Source: CAVSVP01 sp963731125
GTDB taxonomy: Bacteria > Pseudomonadota > Gammaproteobacteria > Competibacterales > Competibacteraceae
Direction: 5' to 3'
Assembly: GCA_963731125.1 (NCBI GenBank)
Contig: CAVSVP010000009.1
Coordinates: 310,001 to 374,000 of the forward strand
Length of the DNA: 64,000 nucleotides
The notes below the pieces were generated by a model. The model was not told the DNA's origin. It did no database searches and saw only the letters and a list, made by a program, of their open reading frames with translations. Position 1 is the stretch's first letter, and each line of letters starts with the position of its first letter. The position numbers were made by a program, and so were the translations under genes. Below, in pieces: positions 37,469 through 45,867 of this stretch.

Positions 37469-38103
37469 TGTTCTTGCTCTCGATTTTTTAAACTTTGCTC
37501 GATAGAAGTTAAAGCCTCGATTTTCATCTTCAGATCGTCTAGTTCTAATTCCAATGCTTTAACCTTGTCTCGCAATTTATGATTCTGAGTCTCCATCATC
37601 ATGATATTTTGATGCATGGTTTGTAGTTGAGTGCGCTGTCTCTCATTGCGTTTTAAAGCGTCCCGCGCAGAACAAATGTACCCTTTGAGCAGTGGTCCAG
37701 GCGACTCGTCCAGCACAGCATTCAGCAAATTTCGAGCACGATCATAATCCGTCAAGGTCGGCTCTAAACCACTCAACAATAGCGCTAGCCGCAGGCATGC
37801 CTGCTTAGTCTGGCAGTTAAGGGAGGAACGATTTAATGCTTGATATTCTTTGATTCGGGCAGCACTGTTCAGGTCTTGCATGCGCTGGGTATAAGCATAT
37901 AAGTCAGCCACTATCTCAGCCTCTCTTATTGAGGGTGCTTCCAGCACAGCAGCGTGAGTCTCGATTTTCTTATTCTTATTCTTATTGTTATTAACGAAAC
38001 AATGGCCATCAGCTACTTGATGGTTAGCTATTAATGAGCCGCTCCATAGCAGCAAGCTAATAATCAGTGCAGCCAACACTGCTAGGTAGCATTGATCCAT
38101 CAA
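37465..38103 (-). CDS. QseG/GlrG-like envelope protein
   Basis: A 212-residue protein between glrK and glrR, overlapping both by ATGA-type four-base junctions. An N-terminal hydrophobic helix (CYLAVLAALIISLLLWSGSL, about 5-24) works as a signal or anchor. A low-complexity stretch NNNKNKNKKIETH is coded by repeated 6-base units at about 37965-37990. The rest is helical: RLALLLSGLEPTLTDYDRAR, then a C-terminal coiled coil HKLRDKVKALELELDDLKMK and IEALTSIEQSL. Position and coiled end match QseG (YfhG), an outer-membrane lipoprotein that controls the kinase, but no clear lipobox is seen here. Confidence 0.75.
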   Translation of the reverse strand: MMDQCYLAVLAALIISLLLWSGSLIANHQVADGHCFVNNNKNKNKKIETHAAVLEAPSIREAEIVADLYAYTQRMQDLNSAARIKEYQALNRSSLNCQTKQACLRLALLLSGLEPTLTDYDRARNLLNAVLDESPGPLLKGYICSARDALKRNERQRTQLQTMHQNIMMMETQNHKLRDKVKALELELDDLKMKIEALTSIEQSLKNREQEQ

Positions 38104-39551
38104 TAGGCTTCCTGCTCTTGCAAAGGTAAGCTAAGCCGGATACACCCTCCAGGCCCGATACCCTGCACAATCTCTAGCTGTCCCCGATGAATCGTCGCAT
38201 ATTCCCGTGCGATAGCCAATCCTAGCCCCGATCCCTTAACATGGCCATTGGCCACCGTACGTCCTTGGTAAAAAGCTTCGAAAATACGCTCTCTGTCGCT
38301 TGTATGAAACCCGGGTCCCGAGTCCCGCACTTCCAGTTGCGCCATGCCGTCGGTCATCTTAAGATCAATACGAATCATACTTCCCGGCGGAGAAAATTTG
38401 ACCGCATTAGAGAGAAGATTATCCACTAACGTCTCTAGCTTCTCCCGATCCCCCGTTAGATGCACCGGTATCAATTTCTTGACAATTCGAAGATTTCTTG
38501 CCTTCCAGGTTAGCCGCTGCGCTTCTACAACATGTTTAATCATTTGGTCTAGCCTCAACTGTTCGATGCGAAGCTCTAGATTGCGCGACAGAGCCTGGTT
38601 AAAGTTGAGCAAACCATCGATAAGCTGCTGCAACCGCAAACTATTATTGCGCAGAATGGCTACAACCTCCTTTTGTTCGGCATTCAGTGGTCCTACAACT
38701 TGGTCATTCAGTATTTCAGCTCCTTCCCGTATCGCCGTTAAAGGAGTCTTAAATTCATGCGACATATGACTTAGAAAACGAGTTTTTTGCTCATTCAGCT
38801 CCTTTAGACGTTGTCGTAACCAGTCCAACTGTGCGCCCAGTTTTTCTAGATCCTTTGGGCCCTTAATCGCAATGTGTCGCGTAAAATCTTCTTTACCGAG
38901 CCGATAAATAGCCAACGCCATACGCCTTAAGGGTTTTACTATTAAAGCTGTGAAAATTCCCACTAAAATAAGCACTGCTGGTACAGCGGCAACACTTAGC
39001 CAACTCAGCCGCAGGGTTGCATCCTCTGCCAGACTCTGCAAATGCTCTACTTCTCGGTCTACCCACTCGGAACTTTGGGTAAGAAAATCTTTACCCAATT
39101 CCAGCGCCTGCGAAAAATTCGTCACTTTTACCTCAGCAGGTATCGGCTGTTCACGCAAAAATCCAAGAACTTGAAATAACTCCTGTTCAACTTCACCAAC
39201 CTGATCCAGGGTATGACGCTGCGTCATATCCAAATTTAACGCGCTCAAACGGGAGAGATTTTCTCGAAAATCATCATGGGTTTTTCGATAGACATCCAAT
39301 AACTCTTCGCTACGCAACACCAAATACTGGCGAGCACTGCGCTCCATAGCCACAATTTGACTGATGAGTAAACGCCCATCTTGAGTAGCTTCCACAGCCT
39401 GCTTCATAGTCGCCTTGCTTTCCTCCGCTAATCTTTCCATATGCATAACCGCCATCACCAGAGCAGCTGCTAGTGGTAACAAAGCAATTAAATATCCGTA
39501 CAGAACCAGGCTAGAAATGGAGTTAGCTTGAAAAGGTCGCACTACCCTCAC
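38100..39551 (-). CDS. glrK: Sensor histidine kinase GlrK (QseE-like)
   Basis: A 483-residue membrane kinase. Two membrane helices (about 18-36, VLYGYLIALLPLAAALVMAV, and about 182-205, SVAAVPAVLILVGIFTALIV) flank a helical periplasmic sensor. A HAMP domain follows (KPLRRMALAIYRLGKEDFTR). The H box is LSHMSHEFKTPLTAIREGAE (about 262-281), the N box VDNLLSNAVKFSPPGSMIRI and the G boxes VRDSGPGFHTSDRERIFEAF and VKGSGLGLAIAREYA. This is the kinase for the GlrR regulator two genes on. It heads a three-gene operon in which every junction is a four-base overlap. Confidence 0.92.
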   Translation of the reverse strand: MRVVRPFQANSISSLVLYGYLIALLPLAAALVMAVMHMERLAEESKATMKQAVEATQDGRLLISQIVAMERSARQYLVLRSEELLDVYRKTHDDFRENLSRLSALNLDMTQRHTLDQVGEVEQELFQVLGFLREQPIPAEVKVTNFSQALELGKDFLTQSSEWVDREVEHLQSLAEDATLRLSWLSVAAVPAVLILVGIFTALIVKPLRRMALAIYRLGKEDFTRHIAIKGPKDLEKLGAQLDWLRQRLKELNEQKTRFLSHMSHEFKTPLTAIREGAEILNDQVVGPLNAEQKEVVAILRNNSLRLQQLIDGLLNFNQALSRNLELRIEQLRLDQMIKHVVEAQRLTWKARNLRIVKKLIPVHLTGDREKLETLVDNLLSNAVKFSPPGSMIRIDLKMTDGMAQLEVRDSGPGFHTSDRERIFEAFYQGRTVANGHVKGSGLGLAIAREYATIHRGQLEIVQGIGPGGCIRLSLPLQEQEAY

Positions 39552-39574
39552 CAGAGTTTGGCCACGGATTAGAG

Positions 39575-40606
39575 CTAATCGAACAGATCACTGCTACCCG
39601 GCGTCGTTTGCTTAGCTAATCCGAAATGTCGATAAGCATGTTGAGTGGCAATTCGTCCACGGGGCGTACGCATTATAAAGCCTTGCTGGATTAAAAAGGG
39701 TTCCAGCACATCCTCAATAGTACTGCGCTCCTCCCCAAGAGCTGCGGCAAGTGTATCCAATCCTACGGGACCGCCCGCAAATTTCTCAATGATTAACAAT
39801 AGAAAACGCCGGTCTAGATTATCGAAACCACATTCGTCGACTTTGAGTAAATCCAAGGCCTGACGGGCAATATCAATACTAATCTGTCCATCAGCCTTAA
39901 CTTGGGCATAATCCCTAACCCGTCGCAATAGACGATTAGCGATACGCGGCGTACCCCGAGACCGCTTACCGAGCTCCGCCGCTCCCATGGGTTCAATGGT
40001 CACTTCCAAAATTTGGGCGGAACGTTGCACAATACATGTCAATTCTTCAGCAGAATAAAACTCTAAACGCTGGACAATTCCGAAGCGGTCCCGGAGCGGC
40101 GAAGTCAGCAGTCCGGCTCGTGTCGTAGCTCCAATCAGAGTGAAGGGAGGTAAGCTGAGCTGTATAGAACGTGCTGCTGGACCTTCTCCAATCATAATGT
40201 CCAATTGATAATCTTCCATAGCCGGATACAGCACCTCTTCCACTATAGGGCTCAGGCGATGGATCTCATCAATAAACAGGACATCACGCGGTTCTAAATT
40301 GGTGAGTAGAGCAGCGAGGTCTCCCGGACGCTCCAAGACCGGTCCTGAGGTTTGACGTAGATTAACATCCATCTCGGCGGCAACGATATGTGCTAATGTC
40401 GTCTTTCCCAAGCCTGGAGAACCAAATAGCAGTACGTGATCTAAAGCTTCCTTTCTCGCACGTGCTGCGCTAATAAAGATATCCAATTGCTCTTGAATAG
40501 GTTTCTGACCCACATAATCGGCTAATTTCCTAGGGCGGATGGTGCGATCTAGCATCACCTCCCCGGGAGCGACTTCCGGTGAAATGAGTCGGTCGGATTG
40601 GATCAT
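39575..40606 (-). CDS. ruvB: Holliday junction helicase RuvB
   Basis: A 343-residue AAA+ motor that drives branch migration with RuvA. It begins MIQSDRLISPEVAPGEVMLD with DRTIRPRKLADYVGQ. Walker A is LLFGSPGLGKTTLAHIVAAE (about 59-78), Walker B DVLFIDEIHRLSPIVEEVLY, sensor TLIGATTRAGLLTSPLRDRF. The arginine finger and winged-helix end (RGRIATQHAYRHFG) are normal. It lies 117 bp after ruvA on the same strand. Confidence 0.97.
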   Translation of the reverse strand: MIQSDRLISPEVAPGEVMLDRTIRPRKLADYVGQKPIQEQLDIFISAARARKEALDHVLLFGSPGLGKTTLAHIVAAEMDVNLRQTSGPVLERPGDLAALLTNLEPRDVLFIDEIHRLSPIVEEVLYPAMEDYQLDIMIGEGPAARSIQLSLPPFTLIGATTRAGLLTSPLRDRFGIVQRLEFYSAEELTCIVQRSAQILEVTIEPMGAAELGKRSRGTPRIANRLLRRVRDYAQVKADGQISIDIARQALDLLKVDECGFDNLDRRFLLLIIEKFAGGPVGLDTLAAALGEERSTIEDVLEPFLIQQGFIMRTPRGRIATQHAYRHFGLAKQTTPGSSDLFD

Positions 40607-40722
40607 GACGAATTATGCTGATCGCAAGCAATTTTTAAGAATAGCACTTTAAGCAGTTTTTTAACCCGTTGATTGTTAAATATTGTTAAAGCTACAGGCA
40701 AATTCAACGTAAGCTCAACAAA

Positions 40723-41334
40723 TTATCTGCGGACACTCACCTGAAGAGCCCGACGGATAATTTCTTCACTTGGCAAATCTTCGGTATCCAGTGCTCTCAC
40801 CATTTGGAGAGCATCGGTTGGCTTATAACCTAAAGCAACTAAAGCACTGACAGCATCATCAGTCGGGCTGGCTGCCAACGGTACCATTGATCTCTCCGCA
40901 GTACCCGCAACAGTGGGACTTCTTAAATCAATTTCAGCGATACGATCACGCATTTCTATAATCAAGCGTTCAGCAGTTTTCTTACCAATCCCTGGCAATC
41001 GCGTTAGGGCGACGGTGTCGCCTTCTCGCACGTAGCTGGCAAAGGTTTCTACATTCATGCCAGATAATATTAACAATGCTAACTTTGCACCGATTCCGCT
41101 AATTCTGATCAGATTGCGAAATAAAGAACGTTCTGCCACGGAAGCAAAACCGTAGAGCGTATGAGCATCTTCGCGCACCGAGAGATGAGTATACAAAGTA
41201 ACCTCAGCCCCTAATTCAGGCAGACTCGCAAAGGTAGACAAAGAAGCTTCTAAGTCATACCCAATCCCCTGAATCTCAACCATCAGATAAGGTGGTCGCT
41301 TTTCAGCCAGTGTCCCGCGTAACCGGCCAATCAC
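40723..41334 (-). CDS. ruvA: Holliday junction DNA-binding protein RuvA
   Basis: A 203-residue protein with the usual three domains. The OB fold is MIGRLRGTLAEKRPPYLMVE (1-60), the two helix-hairpin-helix units are ISGIGAKLALLILSGMNVET and TRLPGIGKKTAERLIIEMRD, and the flexible linker leads to domain III (DDAVSALVALGYKPTDALQM) that contacts RuvB. It starts one base after the ruvC stop, which implies coupled translation. Confidence 0.97.
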   Translation of the reverse strand: MIGRLRGTLAEKRPPYLMVEIQGIGYDLEASLSTFASLPELGAEVTLYTHLSVREDAHTLYGFASVAERSLFRNLIRISGIGAKLALLILSGMNVETFASYVREGDTVALTRLPGIGKKTAERLIIEMRDRIAEIDLRSPTVAGTAERSMVPLAASPTDDAVSALVALGYKPTDALQMVRALDTEDLPSEEIIRRALQVSVRR

Positions 41335-41335
41335 T

Positions 41336-41851
41336 TCAGTCCCCTAACCAACGGCAGGCATTACCATTCAACCGTTTCAGGGTTTGTTGATTATGGCCAT
41401 GACATAAAGCTACCGCCAAGGCATCAGACGCATCTGCCTGAAGATGCGAGTGAAGATTCAGTAAGACATAAACCATGTGCTGCACCTGCTCTTTACCAGC
41501 TCCACCTCTGCCTACTACCGCCTGCTTAATGGCACGCGGAGCATATTCGCTAATCGGCAAATTAGCCATTGCCCCAGCACATATAGCAACCCCTCGGGCT
41601 TGACCCAACTTAAGCGCAGAGTCAGGATTACGATGCATAAAAACCTGCTCCACGGCCATTTCGTCGGGCCGGTACATAGCGATAACCTGAGCTACCGATT
41701 CAAAAATAACCCTTAGTCTTTCTGCCAAGGACTGATTGCCAGAAGTACGAATACAGCCGCTATCGCAGTAGTGGTTATAATTACCCGCTACATCAATAAT
41801 CCCATAGCCGGTAATCCGGGAGCCCGGATCCACACCGAGGATGCGAGTCAT
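41336..41851 (-). CDS. ruvC: Crossover junction endonuclease RuvC
   Basis: A 171-residue Holliday junction resolvase. The first catalytic aspartate is in TRILGVDPGSRITGYGIIDV. The second acidic site is PDEMAVEQVFMHRNPDSALK (about 60-79) and the C-terminal pair is in HLQADASDALAVALCHGHNQ. The length is normal. First of the ruvC-ruvA-ruvB order, just downstream of yebC as is usual in the group. Confidence 0.97.
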   Translation of the reverse strand: MTRILGVDPGSRITGYGIIDVAGNYNHYCDSGCIRTSGNQSLAERLRVIFESVAQVIAMYRPDEMAVEQVFMHRNPDSALKLGQARGVAICAGAMANLPISEYAPRAIKQAVVGRGGAGKEQVQHMVYVLLNLHSHLQADASDALAVALCHGHNQQTLKRLNGNACRWLGD

Positions 41852-41955
41852 GATAACAATGCTTCCTTTGCCTCCCCAGCTAATCTAAAAAGGGTCTTGA
41901 TTTCCTTATGACTTTAGCTAATAGCCACCGCAATCAAACGCTTTATGTTGTAGCA

Positions 41956-42699
41956 TTACAGCTGAGCCAAGATCTCGTCCGAAATGTCAGCATTAGAGTA
42001 GACGTTTTGAGTATCGTCCAAATCTTCTAACATCTCCAATAACTTAACCATCTTTTGGGCATCTTCCCAACCAAGCATCGTATTCACATTAGCACGCATG
42101 GTCACTTCTGCCTGCTCAGGATCAAGACCGGCTTCTCGCATTGCTTGCCGAATCTCCTCAAAGACTGCTGCCACAGTCAACACATCGACAGAACCGTCAT
42201 CGTTAGTCACCACATCATTAGCTCCTGCCTCCAGAGCCACTTCCATAACACGGTCTTCGTCCCAACCTGCAGGAAAACTCAGCACACCGGTTGTAGTAAA
42301 CTGAAATGCCACAGAACCACTAGTACCTAGATTACCACCGCATTTATTAAAAGCATGCCGCACCTCCGCTACGGTCCGATTGCGATTGTCAGTTAAACAA
42401 TCCACCATCACCGCAACGCCCCCAGGGCCATAGCCTTCGTAGCGAACCTCCTCATATTGAACATTATCTAGATCGCCAGCACCACGTTTAATAGCACGCT
42501 CAATAGTGTCTTTTGGCATATTGGCGTTAAGCGCTTTATCTATAGCGAGACGCAGGCGGGAGTTTGCACTTATTTCTGCTCCACCCATGCGTGCAGCCAC
42601 AGTGATTTCACGAATTAAGCGCGTGAACAGCTTGCCACGTTTAGCGTCTTGAGCACTCTTGCGGTGCTGAATGTTAGCCCATTTACTATGTCCAGCCAT
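41956..42699 (-). CDS. yebC: YebC/PmpR-family transcriptional regulator
   Basis: A 247-residue YebC protein. It starts MAGHSKWANIQHRKSAQDAK and continues RGKLFTRLIREITVAARMGG, with the conserved YEGYGPGGVAVMVDCLTDNR (about 86-105), FNKCGGNLGTSGSVAFQF and the acidic C terminus EMLEDLDDTQNVYSNADI. Members bind DNA and some act on ribosome stalling at proline repeats. It lies 104 bp before ruvC, the normal neighbourhood. Confidence 0.96.
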   Translation of the reverse strand: MAGHSKWANIQHRKSAQDAKRGKLFTRLIREITVAARMGGAEISANSRLRLAIDKALNANMPKDTIERAIKRGAGDLDNVQYEEVRYEGYGPGGVAVMVDCLTDNRNRTVAEVRHAFNKCGGNLGTSGSVAFQFTTTGVLSFPAGWDEDRVMEVALEAGANDVVTNDDGSVDVLTVAAVFEEIRQAMREAGLDPEQAEVTMRANVNTMLGWEDAQKMVKLLEMLEDLDDTQNVYSNADISDEILAQL

Positions 42700-42828
42700 G
42701 CCTTTTCTCGATTAATGAATACCAAGTGCATGTTTGATCAACAATTATAATAGGTTAGCATTGTCTATGACAGTCTTTTAAATGCTATTTATCAGTATTT
42801 TTCGTTACCTCAATAGAACCTATTAGCA

Positions 42829-43506
42829 TTGTCTAATCTTGTTGATCATACTGCGAAGCCTAACATTGTGATTCTCATCCATGGCTTGTATATGCATGGC
42901 TTGTGCATGCAATTGCTGGCCCGCCGACTCCGGCGGGTAGGTTACCGAACGGTGCTGTTTTCTTATCCGAGCCTACGCACTTCTATACCCAATAATGCTC
43001 GCTTTCTGCAAAGTTTTATACAATCTTTCGATACCACCGTAGTTCACTTAGTTGCCCACAGCTTAGGCGGACTCGTCGTGCGATACCTAGTGGCTCAAGC
43101 GCCGCATCTTCCATTTGGCCGTACGGTTACGCTGGGCACTCCGCACCAAGGCAGCCATATTGCTCGCGAACTCCATATCAGTCGGTTGAAATTTATATTA
43201 GGACGTAGCGCTACTCAGGGGTTATTAGGAGATGCTCCGCCTTGGCCAACTAAGCTAGAATTGGGCTCTCTTGCAGGAACGCAAAACGCAGGAATTGGAC
43301 GCTTCATCGGTACCAATTTAGTGCCCGCAGACGGTACAGTGGCAGTTGCTGAGACTTTTTTGCAGGGCATGACCGATCACATTTGTCTGCCAGTCAGTCA
43401 TACCGGATTGTTAATTTCGCCCACCGTAGCGGTTCAGGTTTCCGCTTTCCTTGCTACTGGCCGATTTCGCCGAGAAACCAGTATAAAGAGTCCCTACACT
43501 CTGTAG
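42829..43506 (+). CDS. Lipase-like alpha/beta hydrolase
   Basis: A 225-residue alpha/beta hydrolase. The oxyanion region is NIVILIHGLYMHGLCMQLLA (about 13-32) and the nucleophile elbow VVHLVAHSLGGLVVRYLVAQ (about 71-90) with serine in HSLGG. TVTLGTPHQGSHIARELHI follows. A late aspartate (VPADGTVAVAETFL) and histidine (HICLPVSHTGLLISP) complete a triad. The family covers esterases and lipases of unknown substrate. The start is uncertain: TTG at 42829 is used, and no good ribosome site is visible. The motif TAGCATTGTCTA occurs twice just upstream. Confidence 0.75.
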   Translation: MSNLVDHTAKPNIVILIHGLYMHGLCMQLLARRLRRVGYRTVLFSYPSLRTSIPNNARFLQSFIQSFDTTVVHLVAHSLGGLVVRYLVAQAPHLPFGRTVTLGTPHQGSHIARELHISRLKFILGRSATQGLLGDAPPWPTKLELGSLAGTQNAGIGRFIGTNLVPADGTVAVAETFLQGMTDHICLPVSHTGLLISPTVAVQVSAFLATGRFRRETSIKSPYTL

Positions 43507-43538
43507 TATTGCAATAATTTTTTGTAACATACTTGCAA

Positions 43539-43557
43539 TAGTGTTGTAATAACACTA
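43539..43557. promoter_or_regulatory. Operator palindrome 1, probable NrtR site
   Basis: TAGTGT, seven bases, ACACTA: a perfect half-site pair with extended symmetry (TAGTGTT and AACACTA). It lies 36 bp before the nrtR start region. The second site at 43561 has the same half-sites and the same spacing. Confidence 0.75.
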
Positions 43558-43560
43558 ACA

Positions 43561-43583
43561 TTTAGTGTATTAGATACACTAAA
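43561..43583. promoter_or_regulatory. Operator palindrome 2, probable NrtR site
   Basis: A perfect 10-bp inverted repeat, TTTAGTGTAT and ATACACTAAA, around three bases. Its core is TAGTGT-N7-ACACTA, the same as site 1. Centres of the two sites are 24 bp apart. It ends 9 bp before the first ATG of the Nudix-type regulator, so binding would block transcription or translation start. Confidence 0.8.
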
Positions 43584-43592
43584 CCCTCTTCC

Positions 43593-43652
43593 ATGACCTC
43601 TTCCATGACCTCTTCCATGACCTCTTCCATGACCTCTCCCATGACCTCTCCC
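43593..43652 (+). repeat. Five 12-bp tandem repeats at the nrtR start
   Basis: ATGACCTCTTCC occurs three times and ATGACCTCTCCC twice, head to tail. Each unit codes M-T-S-S or M-T-S-P and begins with an in-frame ATG, so the gene has five possible starts. The unit is divisible by three, so changes in copy number keep the frame and change only the N-terminal length. Confidence 0.95.
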
Positions 43653-44291
43653 ATTAGTTTCTTCACTATTTCCACTGACGTGGTATTGTTCAGCATCCGC
43701 AATGAACGACTAGAGGTACTATTAGTCAAGCGGCAAGACGAGGTATGGAAACTGCCTGGGGGAAGCTTGGCAGTTAATGAAGATCTGGATGCTTCAGCAT
43801 TGCGCCATTTGCAGGAGCAAGCAGGATTACGGGGCGTATATTTAGAGCAGCTTTATACCTTTGGACATCCTGACAGAAACCCTCCACGACGGGTAATTTC
43901 CGTAGCTTACTATGCCTTAGTGCCCCTTCATCAGCTATGTTTATGTGGCTCGTCAGTGGATGAAGAACCTTGCTGGTTTACGATTGATAATACACCACCC
44001 ATAAACCCAGAACATAGCGAGATTATCGCTATGGCTCATCGGCGTCTAGCCGCCAAACTAATGTATTCCACCATCGCTCTCCACTTCATGCCGAAGCGTT
44101 TTACCTTAAGCGCTTTACAATCAGTTTACGAAACTATTTTAGGTGAAACGTTGGATAAACGTAATTTTCGCAAGCGGGTACTATCGATGGGCTGTATCGA
44201 AGCCACTGGCGAACTTTCTCGGGAAGGCAACCACCGTCCTGCACGACTATATCGGGTTAAAAAACCCGGCAAAGTCGAATTTATTAAATAA
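43593..44291 (+). CDS. nrtR: NrtR-type Nudix regulator of NAD synthesis
   Basis: Up to 232 residues, with a repeated N terminus (MTSSMTSSMTSSMTSPMTSP). A Nudix-like domain (about 22-150) has VVLFSIRNERLEVLLVKRQD, KLPGGSLAVNEDLDASALRH and LQEQAGLRGVYLEQ. The Nudix box lacks the REXXEE core, as in regulators that have lost catalysis. A C-terminal winged helix (about 160-232) reads KRFTLSALQSVYETILGETL, DKRNFRKRVLSMGCIEATGE and RPARLYRVK. This is the NrtR plan, which binds ADP-ribose and represses NAD genes. nadA follows after 34 bases and two palindromes precede it. The true start among the five ATGs is unknown. Confidence 0.87.
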   Translation: MTSSMTSSMTSSMTSPMTSPISFFTISTDVVLFSIRNERLEVLLVKRQDEVWKLPGGSLAVNEDLDASALRHLQEQAGLRGVYLEQLYTFGHPDRNPPRRVISVAYYALVPLHQLCLCGSSVDEEPCWFTIDNTPPINPEHSEIIAMAHRRLAAKLMYSTIALHFMPKRFTLSALQSVYETILGETLDKRNFRKRVLSMGCIEATGELSREGNHRPARLYRVKKPGKVEFIK

Positions 44292-44325
44292 TGCGATCAC
44301 TAAGAATCGCTGGAGAAGTCCTGCT

Positions 44326-45408
44326 ATGAATGCAAAGACAAATGTTTCTGTAACAGATAATTTTTGCCTACTACCTTCCCAAATCCCTGAGATGACGGAG
44401 GAAAAGCTAACATCCGCCGAATACCAAGAGATAATCGAGCATATCAAGCACCTGCTGATAGCGCAGGACGCTAAGCTAGTAGCTCATTACTATACATCTC
44501 CCGAACTGCAAGAGTTGGCTGATGCCACCGGCGGCTATGTTTCAGATTCTTTGGATATGGCCCGCTTCGGCAACGCATGCCAATCCAGCACACTAGTGGT
44601 GGCAGGCGTACGCTTTATGGGTGAAACAGCTAAGATCCTTAACCCTGAAAAGCGGGTACTTATGCCGGAATTAGAAGCGACTTGCTCTTTGGATCTCAGT
44701 TGTCCAGCCGACGGATTTAGCGCCTTTTGCGATCAGCATCCAGAGCGCACTGTAATGGTTTACGCTAACACCAGTGCGGCGGTGAAAGCTCGAGCTGATT
44801 GGGTGGTAACTTCGGGTATAGCGCTAGATGTTGTTTCCTGCCTGACAGAAAGAGGTGAAAAAATTGTATGGGCACCGGATCGTCATTTAGGCACCTATAT
44901 TCAACAAAAAACTGGCGCTGATATGCTGATTTGGGATGGTGCATGCATAGTTCACGAGGCATTTAAAGCGGAGGGTTTACGCAAGCTGCGGGCCAAGCAT
45001 CCCGATGCAAAAGTACTGGTGCATCCCGAATCACCAGCCGATGTCATCGCCCAAGCTGATGTAGTAGGCTCCACTACCGCCCTCATTGAAGCTGCTCGAG
45101 AGTTGTACGCTGGGAAGTTTATTGTAGCGACTGATAGAGGCATTTTTCATAAGATGAAAGAAGCGGCCCCCAGAAAAATCTTTTTAGAAGCTCCTACTGC
45201 CGGGAAAAGCGCTACTTGTGTAAGCTGCGCCCACTGTCCATGGATGGCTATGAATAGTTTACGCAAGCTGGCTTACACTTTAGAGAAAGGGACCAATGAA
45301 ATTTTCATCGATGAAGAAACAAGAATAAAAGCAGTGCGGCCTATCCAGCGCCTGCTGGATTTTACCAAGAGCCGTGGGAAAATAGTACTAGGCAACAATG
45401 ATGCTTAA
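44326..45408 (+). CDS. nadA: Quinolinate synthase NadA
   Basis: A 360-residue [4Fe-4S] enzyme that condenses iminoaspartate with dihydroxyacetone phosphate to quinolinate, a step of NAD synthesis. The N-terminal LLIAQDAKLVAHYYTSPELQ and ELADATGGYVSDSLDMARFG motifs, the AGVRFMGETAKILNPEKRVL block and the cluster cysteines in ATCSLDLSCP, and in CVSCAHCPWMAMN near residue 298, are present. ATG at 44326 follows GGAGAAG by about eight bases; an upstream frame to 44143 overlaps nrtR and is not used. It lies directly behind nrtR, so NAD levels probably control it. Confidence 0.95.
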   Translation: MNAKTNVSVTDNFCLLPSQIPEMTEEKLTSAEYQEIIEHIKHLLIAQDAKLVAHYYTSPELQELADATGGYVSDSLDMARFGNACQSSTLVVAGVRFMGETAKILNPEKRVLMPELEATCSLDLSCPADGFSAFCDQHPERTVMVYANTSAAVKARADWVVTSGIALDVVSCLTERGEKIVWAPDRHLGTYIQQKTGADMLIWDGACIVHEAFKAEGLRKLRAKHPDAKVLVHPESPADVIAQADVVGSTTALIEAARELYAGKFIVATDRGIFHKMKEAAPRKIFLEAPTAGKSATCVSCAHCPWMAMNSLRKLAYTLEKGTNEIFIDEETRIKAVRPIQRLLDFTKSRGKIVLGNNDA

Positions 45409-45867
45409 CCTCAGTAATAAAAAATCTGGACTGTAGTTTAATCATACGGTTTTCTAAAAATTTTTTTTAAGATTCTGATAGATAAAGAGGAATTTGGTTT
45501 ACCTCCACGTTTTGGATATCCAACATAAGGCCCACCTATTTTGTGGGCCAGTTTATTTTCAAACAATTTGATAACGTATATTCTTTTACCACCATAATGT
45601 CGTCATCTTTCTAAACTTACAACCATACAGCTTCATAACCATAAAGCAATTCCCAAAGACCATAGAGGGAACAGGTATTATTATTTTTTTATTGCATAAC
45701 AGATTATGCAAAAATTAAGGAACTGATCCTCTTAAAAAATAAATTTAAAAATAAAGATTAATCCTTCAAGAAATAGTCACTATATAATCACCTAATCTTC
45801 TATCATCTTAATAATCCCTTGACTGCCCATAAGTAAAGATGAAATCTTTCAAAACCGAGGCAAGGTC
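45409..45867. other. 459-bp AT-rich gap after nadA
   Basis: No gene. It contains the terminator at 45529-45549 and then long A/T runs up to the TetR gene at 45868. I see no other structure. Confidence 0.6.
45529..45549 (+). terminator. Rho-independent-type hairpin after nadA
   Basis: GGCCCAC and GTGGGCC form a perfect 7-bp stem around CTATTTT. AGTTTATTTTC follows, moderately T-rich. It lies 120 bp after the nadA stop. Confidence 0.75.

Noticed and set aside
43593..43652. Phase-variation by frame switching
   Set aside because: The unit is 12 bp, so copy-number change cannot shift the frame.
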